40,597 nt of DNA, taken from positions 1 through 40,597 of the forward strand of contig JAFULL010000016.1 of NCBI GenBank assembly GCA_017473345.1. The letters run 5' to 3'. Within the stretch, counting starts at the first letter, position 1; every line of letters starts with the position of its first letter. Source of the DNA: Clostridia bacterium (GTDB lineage: Bacteria > Bacillota > Clostridia > Christensenellales > Aristaeellaceae). Below the pieces are notes generated by a model. It made no database searches and was not told the origin of the DNA. It saw nothing but the letters and a program-made list of their open reading frames with translations. The position numbers and the translations under genes were made by a program. Below, one piece after another: positions 7,343 to 15,334 of this stretch.

Positions 7343-8674
7343 TCAGGCGTTGTAGATGGTTTCGTCCAGCTTGCCTTCGCTCTTGGCAACAGCCATGGCG
7401 GCAGCGGAGTCGCCCACGCAGTTGAGGCTGGTGACCAGCATCTCGATGGGGCGGTTGATGGCCAGGATGAGGGTGTAGCCCATCATGGCGGCCTCGCCGG
7501 TGAAGCCCATGCCGCTGAGAATGGTGAACAGGATCACAGCGCCTGCGCCGGGGGCAGCGGGGGTGCCGATGCTGGCGATCAGGGCCAGCACCATGATCAG
7601 CACCAGGTTACCCACAGTCACTTCATAGCCGCCCACGCCAGCCAGGAACAGGGTGGCCACCACCTGCATGATGGCGGTGCCGTCCATGTTGACGGTCATG
7701 CCCAGGGGCAGCACGAAGGAAGCGATCTGGTTGTCAACGCCCAGCTCCTTGGTGTTGGTTTCCACGTTCAGGGGCAGGGTAGCCGCGCTGGAGCTGGTGG
7801 AGAAGCCAAACACGACGACCTTGAAGATCTTCTTGATGTAGGTGATGGGGTTGAGCTTGGTGGTCAGCGCCACGATGATGGGGTAGCCGATGAACAGATA
7901 CACCAGCAGCAGCACGACCGTCAGCACCACATAAGCGGCGGCAGGACGCAGGTAGTTGATGCCGTAGGTGGCGAAGGTGCGGCTCAGCAGCATGAAGACC
8001 GCCACGGGGCCATACTTTTCAACCACAAAGTTGAGAAAGGTAACGATGATATCGCTGACTTCCTGGCACAGGTTGTGCAGGCTGCTTTCCTTGCCCTTGC
8101 CCAGCTTGTTGAGGCCCAGGCCAACCACGATGGCAATGAAGATAACGCTCAGCACGCCGGTGTTGACGTGGAAGGCAGCGCCGATATTGGAGGGGATGAT
8201 GTTCAGGATGACATTGAGGGGATTGGAGCCGGTGGAGCCGGTGGAAGCGCTCAGGCCTTCCAGCACGGTGTTGAACATGCCGGCGTTAAAGCAGATGAGG
8301 CCGATGGCGCCAGCCATCACCAGAGCAATCGCGCTGGTGCACAGGAACCAGCCCAGAGTCTTGAGGGACACGCGGCCCAGCGCAGAAGCATCGCTGATGG
8401 TGCCGATCGCCAGCACGATGGAAGTGAACACCATCGGCACAATCACCAGCTGCAGGCTGCGCACAAACAGCTGACCGCCAATATAGAACAGGCCGATGGC
8501 GCTTTCAGCGCCGGCGGCGGTAATATCCTGGAACAGCAGGTTGTTGATAGTCGTCCAGGCAGCGGAAGTCGCCCCCAGAGATTCGCGGATGGCCATGAAT
8601 ACCAGACCGGCAGCAATACCCGCGATCATGGCAATCAGCATTTTGACCGCCAGACGATTGCTCTTGTTTTTCAT
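7343..8674 (-). CDS. Dicarboxylate/amino acid:cation symporter (DAACS family)
   Basis: 443 residues, 8 membrane segments plus two re-entrant hairpins expected for the GltPh/GltT fold. Hallmarks: the serine-rich HP1 FGFSTSSSAATLP, the TM7 motif NMDGTAIMQ (cation site), HP2 GTPAAPGAGAV and a TM8 motif. TM8 reads INRPIEMLVTSLNCVGD. By alignment to GltPh, Asp390 is Asn, Asp394 is Glu and Arg397 (which binds the acidic side chain) is Val, while Asn401 and Asp405 are kept. So the substrate is probably not glutamate, aspartate or a C4 dicarboxylate (inference). Start ATG 8674 has GGGAGG 11 bases upstream; TTG 8680 is an alternative with shorter spacing. It is monocistronic with its own promoter and terminator. 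Confidence 0.9.
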   Translation of the reverse strand: MKNKSNRLAVKMLIAMIAGIAAGLVFMAIRESLGATSAAWTTINNLLFQDITAAGAESAIGLFYIGGQLFVRSLQLVIVPMVFTSIVLAIGTISDASALGRVSLKTLGWFLCTSAIALVMAGAIGLICFNAGMFNTVLEGLSASTGSTGSNPLNVILNIIPSNIGAAFHVNTGVLSVIFIAIVVGLGLNKLGKGKESSLHNLCQEVSDIIVTFLNFVVEKYGPVAVFMLLSRTFATYGINYLRPAAAYVVLTVVLLLVYLFIGYPIIVALTTKLNPITYIKKIFKVVVFGFSTSSSAATLPLNVETNTKELGVDNQIASFVLPLGMTVNMDGTAIMQVVATLFLAGVGGYEVTVGNLVLIMVLALIASIGTPAAPGAGAVILFTILSGMGFTGEAAMMGYTLILAINRPIEMLVTSLNCVGDSAAAMAVAKSEGKLDETIYNA

Positions 8675-8714
8675 ACCCAAATCATCCTCCCGTAAATTGG
8701 CCTAAATCTTCGCC

Positions 8715-8743
8715 ATTATAGCAGAAGGCATTGGAGTGTGCAA
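8715..8743 (-). promoter_or_regulatory. Promoter of the symporter gene
   Basis: Minus-strand TTGCAC (8738-8743), 17-base spacer, consensus TATAAT (8715-8720). It begins 8 bases beyond the end of the upstream hydrolase gene. Confidence 0.8.
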
Positions 8744-8750
8744 CATTTTT

Positions 8751-10322
8751 TTACATATTTCCGCTCGTGTCGACCGAAAATACGCGATAACTTTTCCCAT
8801 TCTGTGCGTCGCACTCCGTGGCCACGGTGGATGCGACCTGTCCTTCCTCATCAAACACACGGTAATAGCAGTGATGGATATCCTCCACCGGCAGCCAGCG
8901 CAGCACGCCGTCCTCCACACCAATGACCTCTGCCTCGACGGGCGCGGCCTTTTCGATGTAATCGCTGGTGAGCACATACACGCTTTCGGGCTTCAGTTCG
9001 ACAGTCGCGCTGCCATCCGTCACAGGGACGACTGCCACCGGGTCAGCCAGATCGCCGAAACGGTTGTACGGCGGGTTGTGGGTGTCGTACTCATACACAC
9101 GCAGCGGCTTTGCCGCAGGCAGCGATACACGCAGTGTTTCCGCCTGACGGCTGCGGTTGATGATGACCGCCGACACGCTCTTGTCGCGATTTTGCACTGC
9201 ACAGGCACGGATGAGGGGATTGCTGCTTTCCACATGCAGGATGCGGCTGTTGCGCTTGAGGTATTTGGCGATCATGCCCACGCACCAGTAATGCTCGCGC
9301 GGGGAATGGTCGCCGTCCTCTTCCCATTTGAGCAGCCCCCACTTGTTGTAGCCGATGGTGAACCGTCCGCCGCCGAAGGGCTCATAGGCCGTCCACTTGG
9401 CGCTGTATTCGTCCCGGAAGCTGGGTCCGCACATAGGATCGGGATAGTCCACAAACGTCCAGTGCGCCAGCGCGAACACGCCCGCATTGACAGCACCGGC
9501 GATCATTTCGGCATGCTTGAGGCAGCTGTGCGCCGCACGCCCGTCATACAGGTAGGTGCTTACGTCGCGGATGGAGCCGTCGTAGTGGTTCAGGTTGCCG
9601 CCGGTGGTCAGGCCGTATTCGCCCAGAATGAAGCGCTTTTCCTTTTTGACAGCCTTCATCACATACTCGTGGCAGCGCTCGTACCAGCCCTGATAGTAAT
9701 CCAAATCGTCCAGATCATCATCGTGCTCATAATAATGGCCGCAGTAATCTTTGGTGATTTGATCCATGTTTTCAATGGCCCAGTCAATGCTGGACCAGTC
9801 CATCGAAGCATCGGTGGCCAGCAGGCCGATGTGCAGCCCGCGGTTTTGGAAAGCGCGGAACAGCATTTCATGATAGCGCTTGAACAGCGGCAGATCCTTC
9901 AGCAGCTTTCCCCACGACACCTGACACATCTCGTTGGAAAAACAGTAATAGGCCAGATGCTTCACACCGCGTTCTTCGATGAGATACTGCAGCCTGTCGG
10001 CCACATTTTCGCAATAGCGCTCCATCTCCTCTTCCGAAAAATGCAGTTTGCCGCGTCCTGCCGCCATGTAGATGGGCGTATCGGTCCACTTCTGCATCTG
10101 CTCATAGCAGTCGGCAAAGTCGTCCATGGCTTCTTTGGTCCAGTCGTCATAGCCCGCAAAGCAACGCATGAAGCCAGGGCTGAGCTCGCGGTAGCACTTG
10201 CACACCAATTCGTCAAAATGGCGCTTGTCCATCAGGCGGTAGGTGCCGATCTCGCTGTTATGAAAGCCCATGCCGCCAAACACGGCGGGCCACTGGGGAC
10301 GGGTGATGGTCAAAGTGTTCAT
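8751..10322 (-). CDS. Cytoplasmic glycoside hydrolase-like protein (clan GH-A type)
   Basis: 523 residues, no signal peptide. The N-terminal 350 residues look like a TIM-barrel glycosidase: YCFSNEMC supplies an Asn-Glu pair (Glu131, candidate acid/base) and FILGEYGLTTGG supplies Glu235 (candidate nucleophile), the NE...E arrangement of clan GH-A. Residues about 370-460 form a beta-rich region (SAVIINRSRQAETLRVSLP) like the C-terminal sandwich of GH39/GH30-type enzymes, then a short fibronectin-like tail. I cannot assign a CAZy family or substrate. Start ATG overlaps the SGNH hydrolase stop by 4 bases (ATGA), so the two are translationally coupled and probably act on one substrate. No terminator is obvious downstream. 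Confidence 0.7.
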   Translation of the reverse strand: MNTLTITRPQWPAVFGGMGFHNSEIGTYRLMDKRHFDELVCKCYRELSPGFMRCFAGYDDWTKEAMDDFADCYEQMQKWTDTPIYMAAGRGKLHFSEEEMERYCENVADRLQYLIEERGVKHLAYYCFSNEMCQVSWGKLLKDLPLFKRYHEMLFRAFQNRGLHIGLLATDASMDWSSIDWAIENMDQITKDYCGHYYEHDDDLDDLDYYQGWYERCHEYVMKAVKKEKRFILGEYGLTTGGNLNHYDGSIRDVSTYLYDGRAAHSCLKHAEMIAGAVNAGVFALAHWTFVDYPDPMCGPSFRDEYSAKWTAYEPFGGGRFTIGYNKWGLLKWEEDGDHSPREHYWCVGMIAKYLKRNSRILHVESSNPLIRACAVQNRDKSVSAVIINRSRQAETLRVSLPAAKPLRVYEYDTHNPPYNRFGDLADPVAVVPVTDGSATVELKPESVYVLTSDYIEKAAPVEAEVIGVEDGVLRWLPVEDIHHCYYRVFDEEGQVASTVATECDAQNGKSYRVFSVDTSGNM

Positions 10323-10894
10323 GGCTCTACCTCCCTGATTTTTGCTGCCACGGCCTGCGCCAGTGTTTCCACACCATCAGGCGCAGGATGGATCCAGTCG
10401 TCGCTGATATAGCCCTCGATATCGCCGCACACAAGCGCGTGCAGATCGTTGACGGGAATGCCCTCACGCTGCATCAGCCGCACGGCCGCCTCGTTATAGC
10501 GGCGAATATCGGCATTCACATGCCGGGGCGGCATGTCGGTGGTGAGAAACGCCTTCTGCGGATGCGTGGGCGTGGTGGTTGCAAAAATGATCTGTGCGCC
10601 GGTTTTGCGCAGCTGGCGCAGGATGCGTTCCAGCGTGCGGATATATTCATCCAGCGGCGTAAAGCAGCCATCCTCCTCGTAGAGCACGGCGGTATCCCAC
10701 AGACCATTGTTCCAGTGGATGATATCCGGCCTGGGAAACTGCGGCAGCCACAGCCTGAGCGAGTTGAACGTATATGCGGCAAAGCGGCCGTTTTCATCCG
10801 GCGCGCTCACCTGATAATCCTCCCCCAGCAGTTCCTTTACACGATCCTGATAAAACATGCGGATGGAATCGCCCAGCAACAATACCTGTTTCAT
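10319..10894 (-). CDS. SGNH/GDSL hydrolase
   Basis: 191 residues, no signal peptide. Block I is LLLGDSI (catalytic Ser10), block III is WNNGLWD (Asn63) and block V is SDDWIHP (Asp166, His169), so the whole catalytic set is present. The family cleaves ester bonds, often acetyl groups on sugars. Coupled by a 4-base overlap to a glycosidase-like gene, it may deacylate an imported oligosaccharide before or after hydrolysis (inference). AAGGGAG lies 8 bases before ATG 10894, behind a good promoter. Confidence 0.85.
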   Translation of the reverse strand: MKQVLLLGDSIRMFYQDRVKELLGEDYQVSAPDENGRFAAYTFNSLRLWLPQFPRPDIIHWNNGLWDTAVLYEEDGCFTPLDEYIRTLERILRQLRKTGAQIIFATTTPTHPQKAFLTTDMPPRHVNADIRRYNEAAVRLMQREGIPVNDLHALVCGDIEGYISDDWIHPAPDGVETLAQAVAAKIREVEP

Positions 10895-10923
10895 ACCTTT
10901 TTCTCCCTTATTTCAGTAAATGT

Positions 10924-10953
10924 ATTATAGTATAGGACGCCATCGACATTCAA
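10924..10953 (-). promoter_or_regulatory. Promoter of the SGNH/glycosidase operon
   Basis: Minus-strand TTGAAT (10948-10953), 18-base spacer, TATAAT (10924-10929), about 30 bases upstream of the start codon. Confidence 0.72.
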
Positions 10954-10997
10954 GTTTTTTCCTCATTGCCGCCATGCTTTCACAACAACTTTTCCGC

Positions 10998-11026
10998 TTG
11001 CCAATTTGCCCGGGGCATGATATACT
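10998..11026 (+). promoter_or_regulatory. Promoter of tRNA-Ser
   Basis: TTGCCA (10998-11003), 17-base spacer, TATACT (11021-11026), ending 20 bases before the mature tRNA 5' end. Confidence 0.75.
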
Positions 11027-11046
11027 TGTTTTTGTTCATCCGGCAT

Positions 11047-11135
11047 GGAGCGGTATCGAAGCGGTCATAACGGGGCTGACTCGAAATCAGTTTGTCGGAA
11101 ACGACACGTGGGTTCGAATCCCACCCGCTCCGCCA
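11047..11135 (+). tRNA. tRNA-Ser (anticodon CGA)
   Basis: 89 bases including encoded CCA. Acceptor stem GGAGCGG/CCGCTCC, discriminator G. The anticodon arm CTGA-CTCGAAA-TCAG gives anticodon CGA, which reads UCG. A long variable arm (GTCG GAAA CGAC) is diagnostic of a class II tRNA. T arm GTGGG-TTCGAAT-CCCAC. It has its own promoter and terminator. Confidence 0.97.
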
Positions 11136-11141
11136 GCATAC

Positions 11142-11174
11142 AAAAACACCGTGGCTTTGCGTCACGGTGTTTTT
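11142..11174. terminator. Terminator after tRNA-Ser, shared with the convergent membrane protein gene
   Basis: 12-base perfect stem AAAAACACCGTG/CACGGTGTTTTT with a 9-base loop. The convergent gene's stop codon (11162-11164) lies at the loop/stem junction, so its last codons are part of the hairpin. Confidence 0.9.
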
Positions 11175-11923
11175 CTTTCTTTTCTTAACTTTTGGCAGTA
11201 CTGGGTGCACAGCTTGTCCGTGCATTCAGAGCAGCGCAGGGCCGTATTGGTCTGCTCCCAGAACCGCTCAGGGAACAGCATGATGCAGCTTTCCCACACG
11301 ATCCACACAGCGATGGCCACGCCAAGCAAGCTCCAGGAGTAAAAGCTGTCCACAAACAGCATAGGCGTAAACATCATCAGGTGATCCCAGTTGAAAATAC
11401 GGCAGGTGGTGCAGCAGCGGTTTTTCATGATCAGCCTGAACGGGCACCAGATGAGCACACAGATCAGGTCGCATACGTAAAAAACGACGGATATCATAAA
11501 CAGAGCCGTGCGGTTGAGAATGCCCGCATAATACAGTACGCCGATCACCGCGATGAGCGCCGTCCACAAAAGCAGCACCCAGAACGCCGAGCGCGTGGTG
11601 CTGATGATATACTGCCGAAGCGCCCTGCGGCTGAACTTTTCGCGAATAGGTATAAAGCGCAGCTTGAACAGCTTTTGTGACCCCAGCGGGATCTGGCTGC
11701 GCACGGGCAGCAGCTGCACAGCCATGTCTGCCATCCAGATCAGCCACAAAATGTGCATGATGGACGGCTTTTTGAAAAACTGCCAGCCATAAAGAATATC
11801 GTATTGCTGCGGGCAGACGGCGCAAACCACCGCACAGGCCGCCAGAATCAGCACACGCCCGAAAAGCCGCAGAAAATAACGTCTGCGCACAGGAGACATG
11901 CTGCTCCACTGAAAATGGTTCAT
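11162..11923 (-). CDS. Integral membrane protein with cysteine clusters, function unknown
   Basis: 253 residues. An N-terminal basic stretch is followed by about five or six hydrophobic segments (about 22-38, 55-72, 113-135, 140-162, 180-212). Two cysteine clusters stand out on likely cytoplasmic faces: NRCCTTCRIFNWDH (Cys170, 171, 174) and a C-terminal CxxC-x4-C-x3-C (Cys231, 234, 239, 243) in a hydrophilic tail. The spacing could hold zinc or an iron-sulfur centre (inference). I do not recognise a named family. GAGGTGA lies 5 bases before ATG 11923; it is monocistronic. Confidence 0.75.
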   Translation of the reverse strand: MNHFQWSSMSPVRRRYFLRLFGRVLILAACAVVCAVCPQQYDILYGWQFFKKPSIMHILWLIWMADMAVQLLPVRSQIPLGSQKLFKLRFIPIREKFSRRALRQYIISTTRSAFWVLLLWTALIAVIGVLYYAGILNRTALFMISVVFYVCDLICVLIWCPFRLIMKNRCCTTCRIFNWDHLMMFTPMLFVDSFYSWSLLGVAIAVWIVWESCIMLFPERFWEQTNTALRCSECTDKLCTQYCQKLRKERKTP

Positions 11924-11959
11924 GGTTTCACCTCATTCCGGCTGCATAAGCCGTTCACC

Positions 11960-11989
11960 ATTATACGGCTGCAGGGAGACAAAAATCAA
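11960..11989 (-). promoter_or_regulatory. Promoter of the Cys-rich membrane protein gene
   Basis: Minus-strand TTGATT (11984-11989), 18-base spacer, TATAAT (11960-11965). The -10 sits in the loop of a short inverted repeat (AGCCGT 11949-11954 / ACGGCT 11965-11970). Confidence 0.6.
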
Positions 11990-12080
11990 TTCTTTACCCG
12001 CATCAAACCAAATAAAAAGGCATTCTTTCGACATGCCGCCTGTTCGGCGGCTGAAAACCATTATCCGAACACTTCCCTTC

Positions 12081-12109
12081 TTGTGGTTTGGGGCATCTTC
12101 TGTTATAGT
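12081..12109 (+). promoter_or_regulatory. Promoter of the GluQ-RS gene
   Basis: TTGTGG (12081-12086), 17-base spacer, TATAGT (12104-12109). A perfect 6-base inverted repeat, TGTTAT-4-ATAACA (12101-12116), covers the -10 and could be an operator. Confidence 0.65.
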
Positions 12110-12143
12110 CATAACAGCTGCATCGATGAAAGGAGACTTTACA

Positions 12144-13064
12144 GTGCTCACAGGCCGTTTTGCGCCCACACCCAGCGGCAGGCTGCACCTGGGCAATGTG
12201 CTGTGCGCCATGCTTGCCTACCTTTCTGTGCGCCATGAGGGCGGACGCTTCCTTCTGCGCATCGAGGATCTTGATATCCCCCGCTGTCCCCGTGCGCTGT
12301 CGCTGCAGGCCATTGAAGATTTGCAATGGTTTGGCTTCACCTGGGACGAAGAGCCGCTGTGGCAGAGTGAACGAACCCAGGTCTACCAGCAGCATCTGGA
12401 CAATCTTGCAAAGCAAGGGCTGATCTATCCCTGCTTCTGCACGCGGGCACAGCTGCACGCAAGCGTCGCGCCCAACCTGGGCGATACGCAGTTTGTGTAT
12501 CAGCGTACCTGTGCAAAACTGACGGCGGATGAAGCTGCGCGTCTTGCTGAAAAGCGCGCCCCGGCCATGCGCGTGCGCGTGCCGGATGAGGTGCTCTCCT
12601 TCCGGGACGGACTGTATGGCGCTCAATGTGAAAACCTTGCCCGCGACTGCGGCGATTTCATCCTGCGCCGTTCAGACGGGCTGTTTGGCTATCAGCTGGC
12701 CGTGGTGGTGGACGACGCGCTCAGCGGCGTTACGCAGGTGGTGCGCGGCCGCGACATTCTCAGTGCCACGCCCAGACAGATCTATCTGCTGCGGCAGCTG
12801 GGCTATCCGGTGCCGGAGTATATCCATATTCCTCTGCTGATGGATGCCGACGGCAGACGGCTGGCCAAACGCGACCGTGACCTGGATCTCACCGCGCTGT
12901 CGCGCAGGTTCACTGCGCCGCAGCTATTGGGCAAGCTGGCCTTCAGCGCAGGTCTTTTGCCTGAAGAGCGGCCCGCGACGCTGGAAGAACTCATCCGCGA
13001 TTTCGACTGGGCGAAGGTCCATCGCGACGATATGCGCCTGACCCGCAGCCTGACCCAACAGTAA
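12144..13064 (+). CDS. gluQ: Glutamyl-Q tRNA(Asp) synthetase
   Basis: 306 residues from GTG 12144, chosen because AAAGGAG lies 8 bases upstream and the product then begins MLTGRFAPTPSGRLHLGN. That is the class I HIGH-type motif. The zinc site is complete as Cys97-x-Cys99...Tyr119-x3-Cys123, and the KMSKS-like loop is KRDRD (242-246). Length and the missing anticodon-binding domain separate it from GltX. GluQ-RS activates glutamate and attaches it to queuosine at the wobble base of tRNA-Asp (family knowledge). The gene has its own promoter with a palindrome over the -10. Confidence 0.92.
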   Translation: MLTGRFAPTPSGRLHLGNVLCAMLAYLSVRHEGGRFLLRIEDLDIPRCPRALSLQAIEDLQWFGFTWDEEPLWQSERTQVYQQHLDNLAKQGLIYPCFCTRAQLHASVAPNLGDTQFVYQRTCAKLTADEAARLAEKRAPAMRVRVPDEVLSFRDGLYGAQCENLARDCGDFILRRSDGLFGYQLAVVVDDALSGVTQVVRGRDILSATPRQIYLLRQLGYPVPEYIHIPLLMDADGRRLAKRDRDLDLTALSRRFTAPQLLGKLAFSAGLLPEERPATLEELIRDFDWAKVHRDDMRLTRSLTQQ

Positions 13065-13073
13065 TACCATTCA

Positions 13074-13102
13074 TTGCGTAAAAACGCATAACGTGATACA
13101 AT
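13074..13102 (+). promoter_or_regulatory. Promoter of the secreted protein/glycosyltransferase operon
   Basis: TTGCGT (13074-13079), 17-base spacer, TACAAT (13097-13102). The -35 lies in a small inverted repeat TGCGT-AAAA-ACGCA (13075-13088). Confidence 0.65.
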
Positions 13103-13135
13103 AAAATATCATAGTGCCCATTTGGAGTGATACAG

Positions 13136-14317
13136 ATGATCAAGCGCATGCTGGCTCTTGTTTTGAGCCTGATGCTGTTCATATCGGCCGCCCTGGCGCA
13201 GGAGGATACCATCGCCTCCTACGCGCTGCCTGACGGCGCAGAAGTCTGCTATCTGACAGAAGCGTCCTCCCTCGCTGTGCCCGACGGTCTGCAGCCCATG
13301 TACGACCTGATGCAGCACGCTGTGCTTCGCGGCGACGTGTACATTCTGCGCATGCCAAACGGCCGCGCGCTGGCCAGCGTGAGCAGTACGCCGGTGCGGA
13401 CCACGCGTTCTGCCGAAGAGCTGCTCGAGTTGTGGCCGCAAATCGCCGCAAACATCGCAAAGGAAGGCGTTACCGTCAATGACGACGCCTCCTGCGCCAA
13501 GGCCGAAGACGTCTACGGCACGCAGGCGCTGCATATCACCACCGACCTGACCGCAGGCGAAAACACCGTCGTGCTGCTCAAGGCGGAGGCGTTTGCCTTC
13601 TGCACCGAAGGCACCATGGTGGAGGTCTGGGCCGTATGGCCGGACGAAGCCATGTACCGCTACGACGAACAGGCGGCCCAAGAGCTGGAAAGCGATGCAG
13701 CCGACCTGCAGATGTTCCTCAAAAGCCTCAACTTCAGCGGCGAGGCCTATGTGCTTCAGGGCAGCGATTACACCGACCCGGAAGGCCGTTTCACCATCCG
13801 GCTGCCCGATAACTTTGTGGTCGTTACGCCCGCCACGCCTGATGAAGAGCTCGAAACCCTGCGGCAGCAGTTCCTCTCCGCCAACGCCGCGGGAGCGGAT
13901 GCGGTTTTTGACTCCTTCGTGGAGGATATCAAAGAGCAAAACGTAACGCTGGTGCTCACCGGCGACATGAAGGGCGCCATCACCCTGTTCTGCGACCGCG
14001 AGCCCGATTTTGCAGGCGTTACCGCTGATATGATGGCCACGCTTGCCCAGCCCATCCGCCAGATGCTGGTGGACCGTTTCGGCATTGCCATCCTGCTGAC
14101 GGACGAGGAGCGCGCAACCATATCCGGCGCCGAAAACGCCCTGCTCGGCTACTGGGTACGCAGCGGCGAATGCAGCGTGCAGCTGGATGTGATGGCCGCC
14201 GTACACGGCAGCGACTGGCTGTGTGAGGCCGATATTTACACCCTTGACGGCGATCAGTCCGTACGCGCGCTTTTAAGCAGCCTGATCGTTCAAACCCTTA
14301 CCTTTACTGTAGACTGA
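13136..14317 (+). CDS. Secreted protein of unknown function
   Basis: 393 residues from ATG 13136 (GGAG 8 bases upstream). A signal peptide, MIKRMLALVLSLMLFISAALA, directs export; there is no lipobox. The mature part is acidic and appears to have two halves (about 27-195 and 205-393). The second contains FTIRLPDNFVVVTPATPDEE, which resembles the start of PsbP-like folds in secreted Clostridia proteins. No catalytic motif is recognisable. The stop is 16 bases before a GtrB-like glycosyltransferase start, so they are co-transcribed; a role at the envelope is inferred. Confidence 0.8.
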   Translation: MIKRMLALVLSLMLFISAALAQEDTIASYALPDGAEVCYLTEASSLAVPDGLQPMYDLMQHAVLRGDVYILRMPNGRALASVSSTPVRTTRSAEELLELWPQIAANIAKEGVTVNDDASCAKAEDVYGTQALHITTDLTAGENTVVLLKAEAFAFCTEGTMVEVWAVWPDEAMYRYDEQAAQELESDAADLQMFLKSLNFSGEAYVLQGSDYTDPEGRFTIRLPDNFVVVTPATPDEELETLRQQFLSANAAGADAVFDSFVEDIKEQNVTLVLTGDMKGAITLFCDREPDFAGVTADMMATLAQPIRQMLVDRFGIAILLTDEERATISGAENALLGYWVRSGECSVQLDVMAAVHGSDWLCEADIYTLDGDQSVRALLSSLIVQTLTFTVD

Positions 14318-14333
14318 CCAAAGGAGCATGCAC

Positions 14334-15257
14334 ATGAAAAAGATCAGCATCGTCGTTCCCTGCTATAACGAGGAGGAAGCCATTCCCCTGTTCTACGAGG
14401 CCTTTCTGAAGGAGACCAGCGGCATGCCGGTGGAGTTCGAGTTCGTGTTTGTCGATGACGGCAGCCGCGACGCCACCCTGCCCGCCATGGAAGCCCTGCA
14501 CGAGCGTGACGAACGCGTGCACTACATCAGCTTCTCGCGCAACTTCGGCAAGGAAAGCGCCATGTTTGCCGGCATGGAAAACACCACCGGCGACTACGTG
14601 GCCATCATGGACGTCGACCTGCAGGATCCGCCTGCGCTGCTGAAGGACATGCTGCACGGCATCGAGGAAGAGGGCTACGACTGCGTGGCCAGCCGCCGCG
14701 TCACCCGCAGCGGCGAACCGAAGATCCGCAGTTTCTTCGCCCGCGCCTTCTACCGCCTCATCAACAAGATCAGCCAGACCGAGATTGTCGACGGCGCGCG
14801 CGATTTCCGCCTGATGACCCGCCAGATGGTCGATTCCATCCTCAGCCTGCGCGAGGTCAGCCGTTTTTCGAAGGGCCTGTTCAGCTGGGTGGGCTTCAAG
14901 ACCAAGTGGCTGGAGTATGAAAACATCGAGCGCGTTGCCGGTGAAACCAAGTGGTCCTTCTGGAAGCTGCTGCTGTACTCCATCGACGGCATCATCGGCT
15001 TCTCCACCGCGCCGCTGGCCATCGCCTCCATTGCTGGCGTTGTATTCTGCATTGCTGCGTTTTTGATGCTTTTGTTCTTCTTCTTCAAAACCATCCTCTT
15101 CGGCGATCCCGTTGCCGGCTTCCCGGCCACCATCTGCATCGTGCTGCTGCTGGGCGGCATTCAGCTGTTCTGCATCGGCATCCTTGGCCAGTACCTCAGC
15201 AAAACCTATCTGGAAACCAAAAACCGCCCCATCTATATCATCCGCCGCAAGGCCTGA
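14334..15257 (+). CDS. GT2 glycosyltransferase, polyprenyl-phosphate type (GtrB/YkcC-like)
   Basis: 307 residues from ATG 14334; AAAGGAG is 7 bases upstream (1 base from the alternative ATG 14328). GT2 fold motifs: VVPCYNEEEAI, FVDDGSRD (nucleotide), MDVDLQDP (DxD, metal), RDFRLMTR. Two C-terminal membrane segments (about 225-255 and 262-288) follow, as in GtrB, which moves glucose from UDP-glucose to undecaprenyl phosphate on the cytoplasmic face. The lipid-linked sugar would be flipped and used outside; no GtrA flippase is adjacent. The gene ends at a strong terminator. Confidence 0.88.
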   Translation: MKKISIVVPCYNEEEAIPLFYEAFLKETSGMPVEFEFVFVDDGSRDATLPAMEALHERDERVHYISFSRNFGKESAMFAGMENTTGDYVAIMDVDLQDPPALLKDMLHGIEEEGYDCVASRRVTRSGEPKIRSFFARAFYRLINKISQTEIVDGARDFRLMTRQMVDSILSLREVSRFSKGLFSWVGFKTKWLEYENIERVAGETKWSFWKLLLYSIDGIIGFSTAPLAIASIAGVVFCIAAFLMLLFFFFKTILFGDPVAGFPATICIVLLLGGIQLFCIGILGQYLSKTYLETKNRPIYIIRRKA

Positions 15258-15270
15258 TCCATCATCACAA

Positions 15271-15305
15271 AGCAAGCCGCAGCTTTCGCGGTTTGCTCTT
15301 TTTTT
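15271..15305 (+). terminator. Terminator of the GtrB-like operon
   Basis: 10-base stem (15271-15280 with 15288-15297, one G-U pair), 7-base loop and a T7 tract (15299-15305). Confidence 0.9.
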
Positions 15306-15334
15306 GTTTATTATGAAGCAAAAAACGCCCTTAC

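Noticed and set aside
7337-8695. A 452-codon plus-strand open frame rich in His, Asp, Gln and Gly
   Set aside because: It is exactly antisense to the symporter gene, has biased low-complexity composition and no ribosome site; it arises from the codon bias of the real gene.
11047-11180. tRNA-Ser as an integration site for a mobile element
   Set aside because: No integrase gene lies nearby and I saw no duplicated tRNA 3' end; the following sequence is a normal terminator and a membrane protein gene.
12035-12051. Hairpin GCCGCC-5-GGCGGC upstream of the GluQ-RS promoter
   Set aside because: No T tract on either strand and no gene ends here, so it is not a terminator; no known regulatory motif fits.
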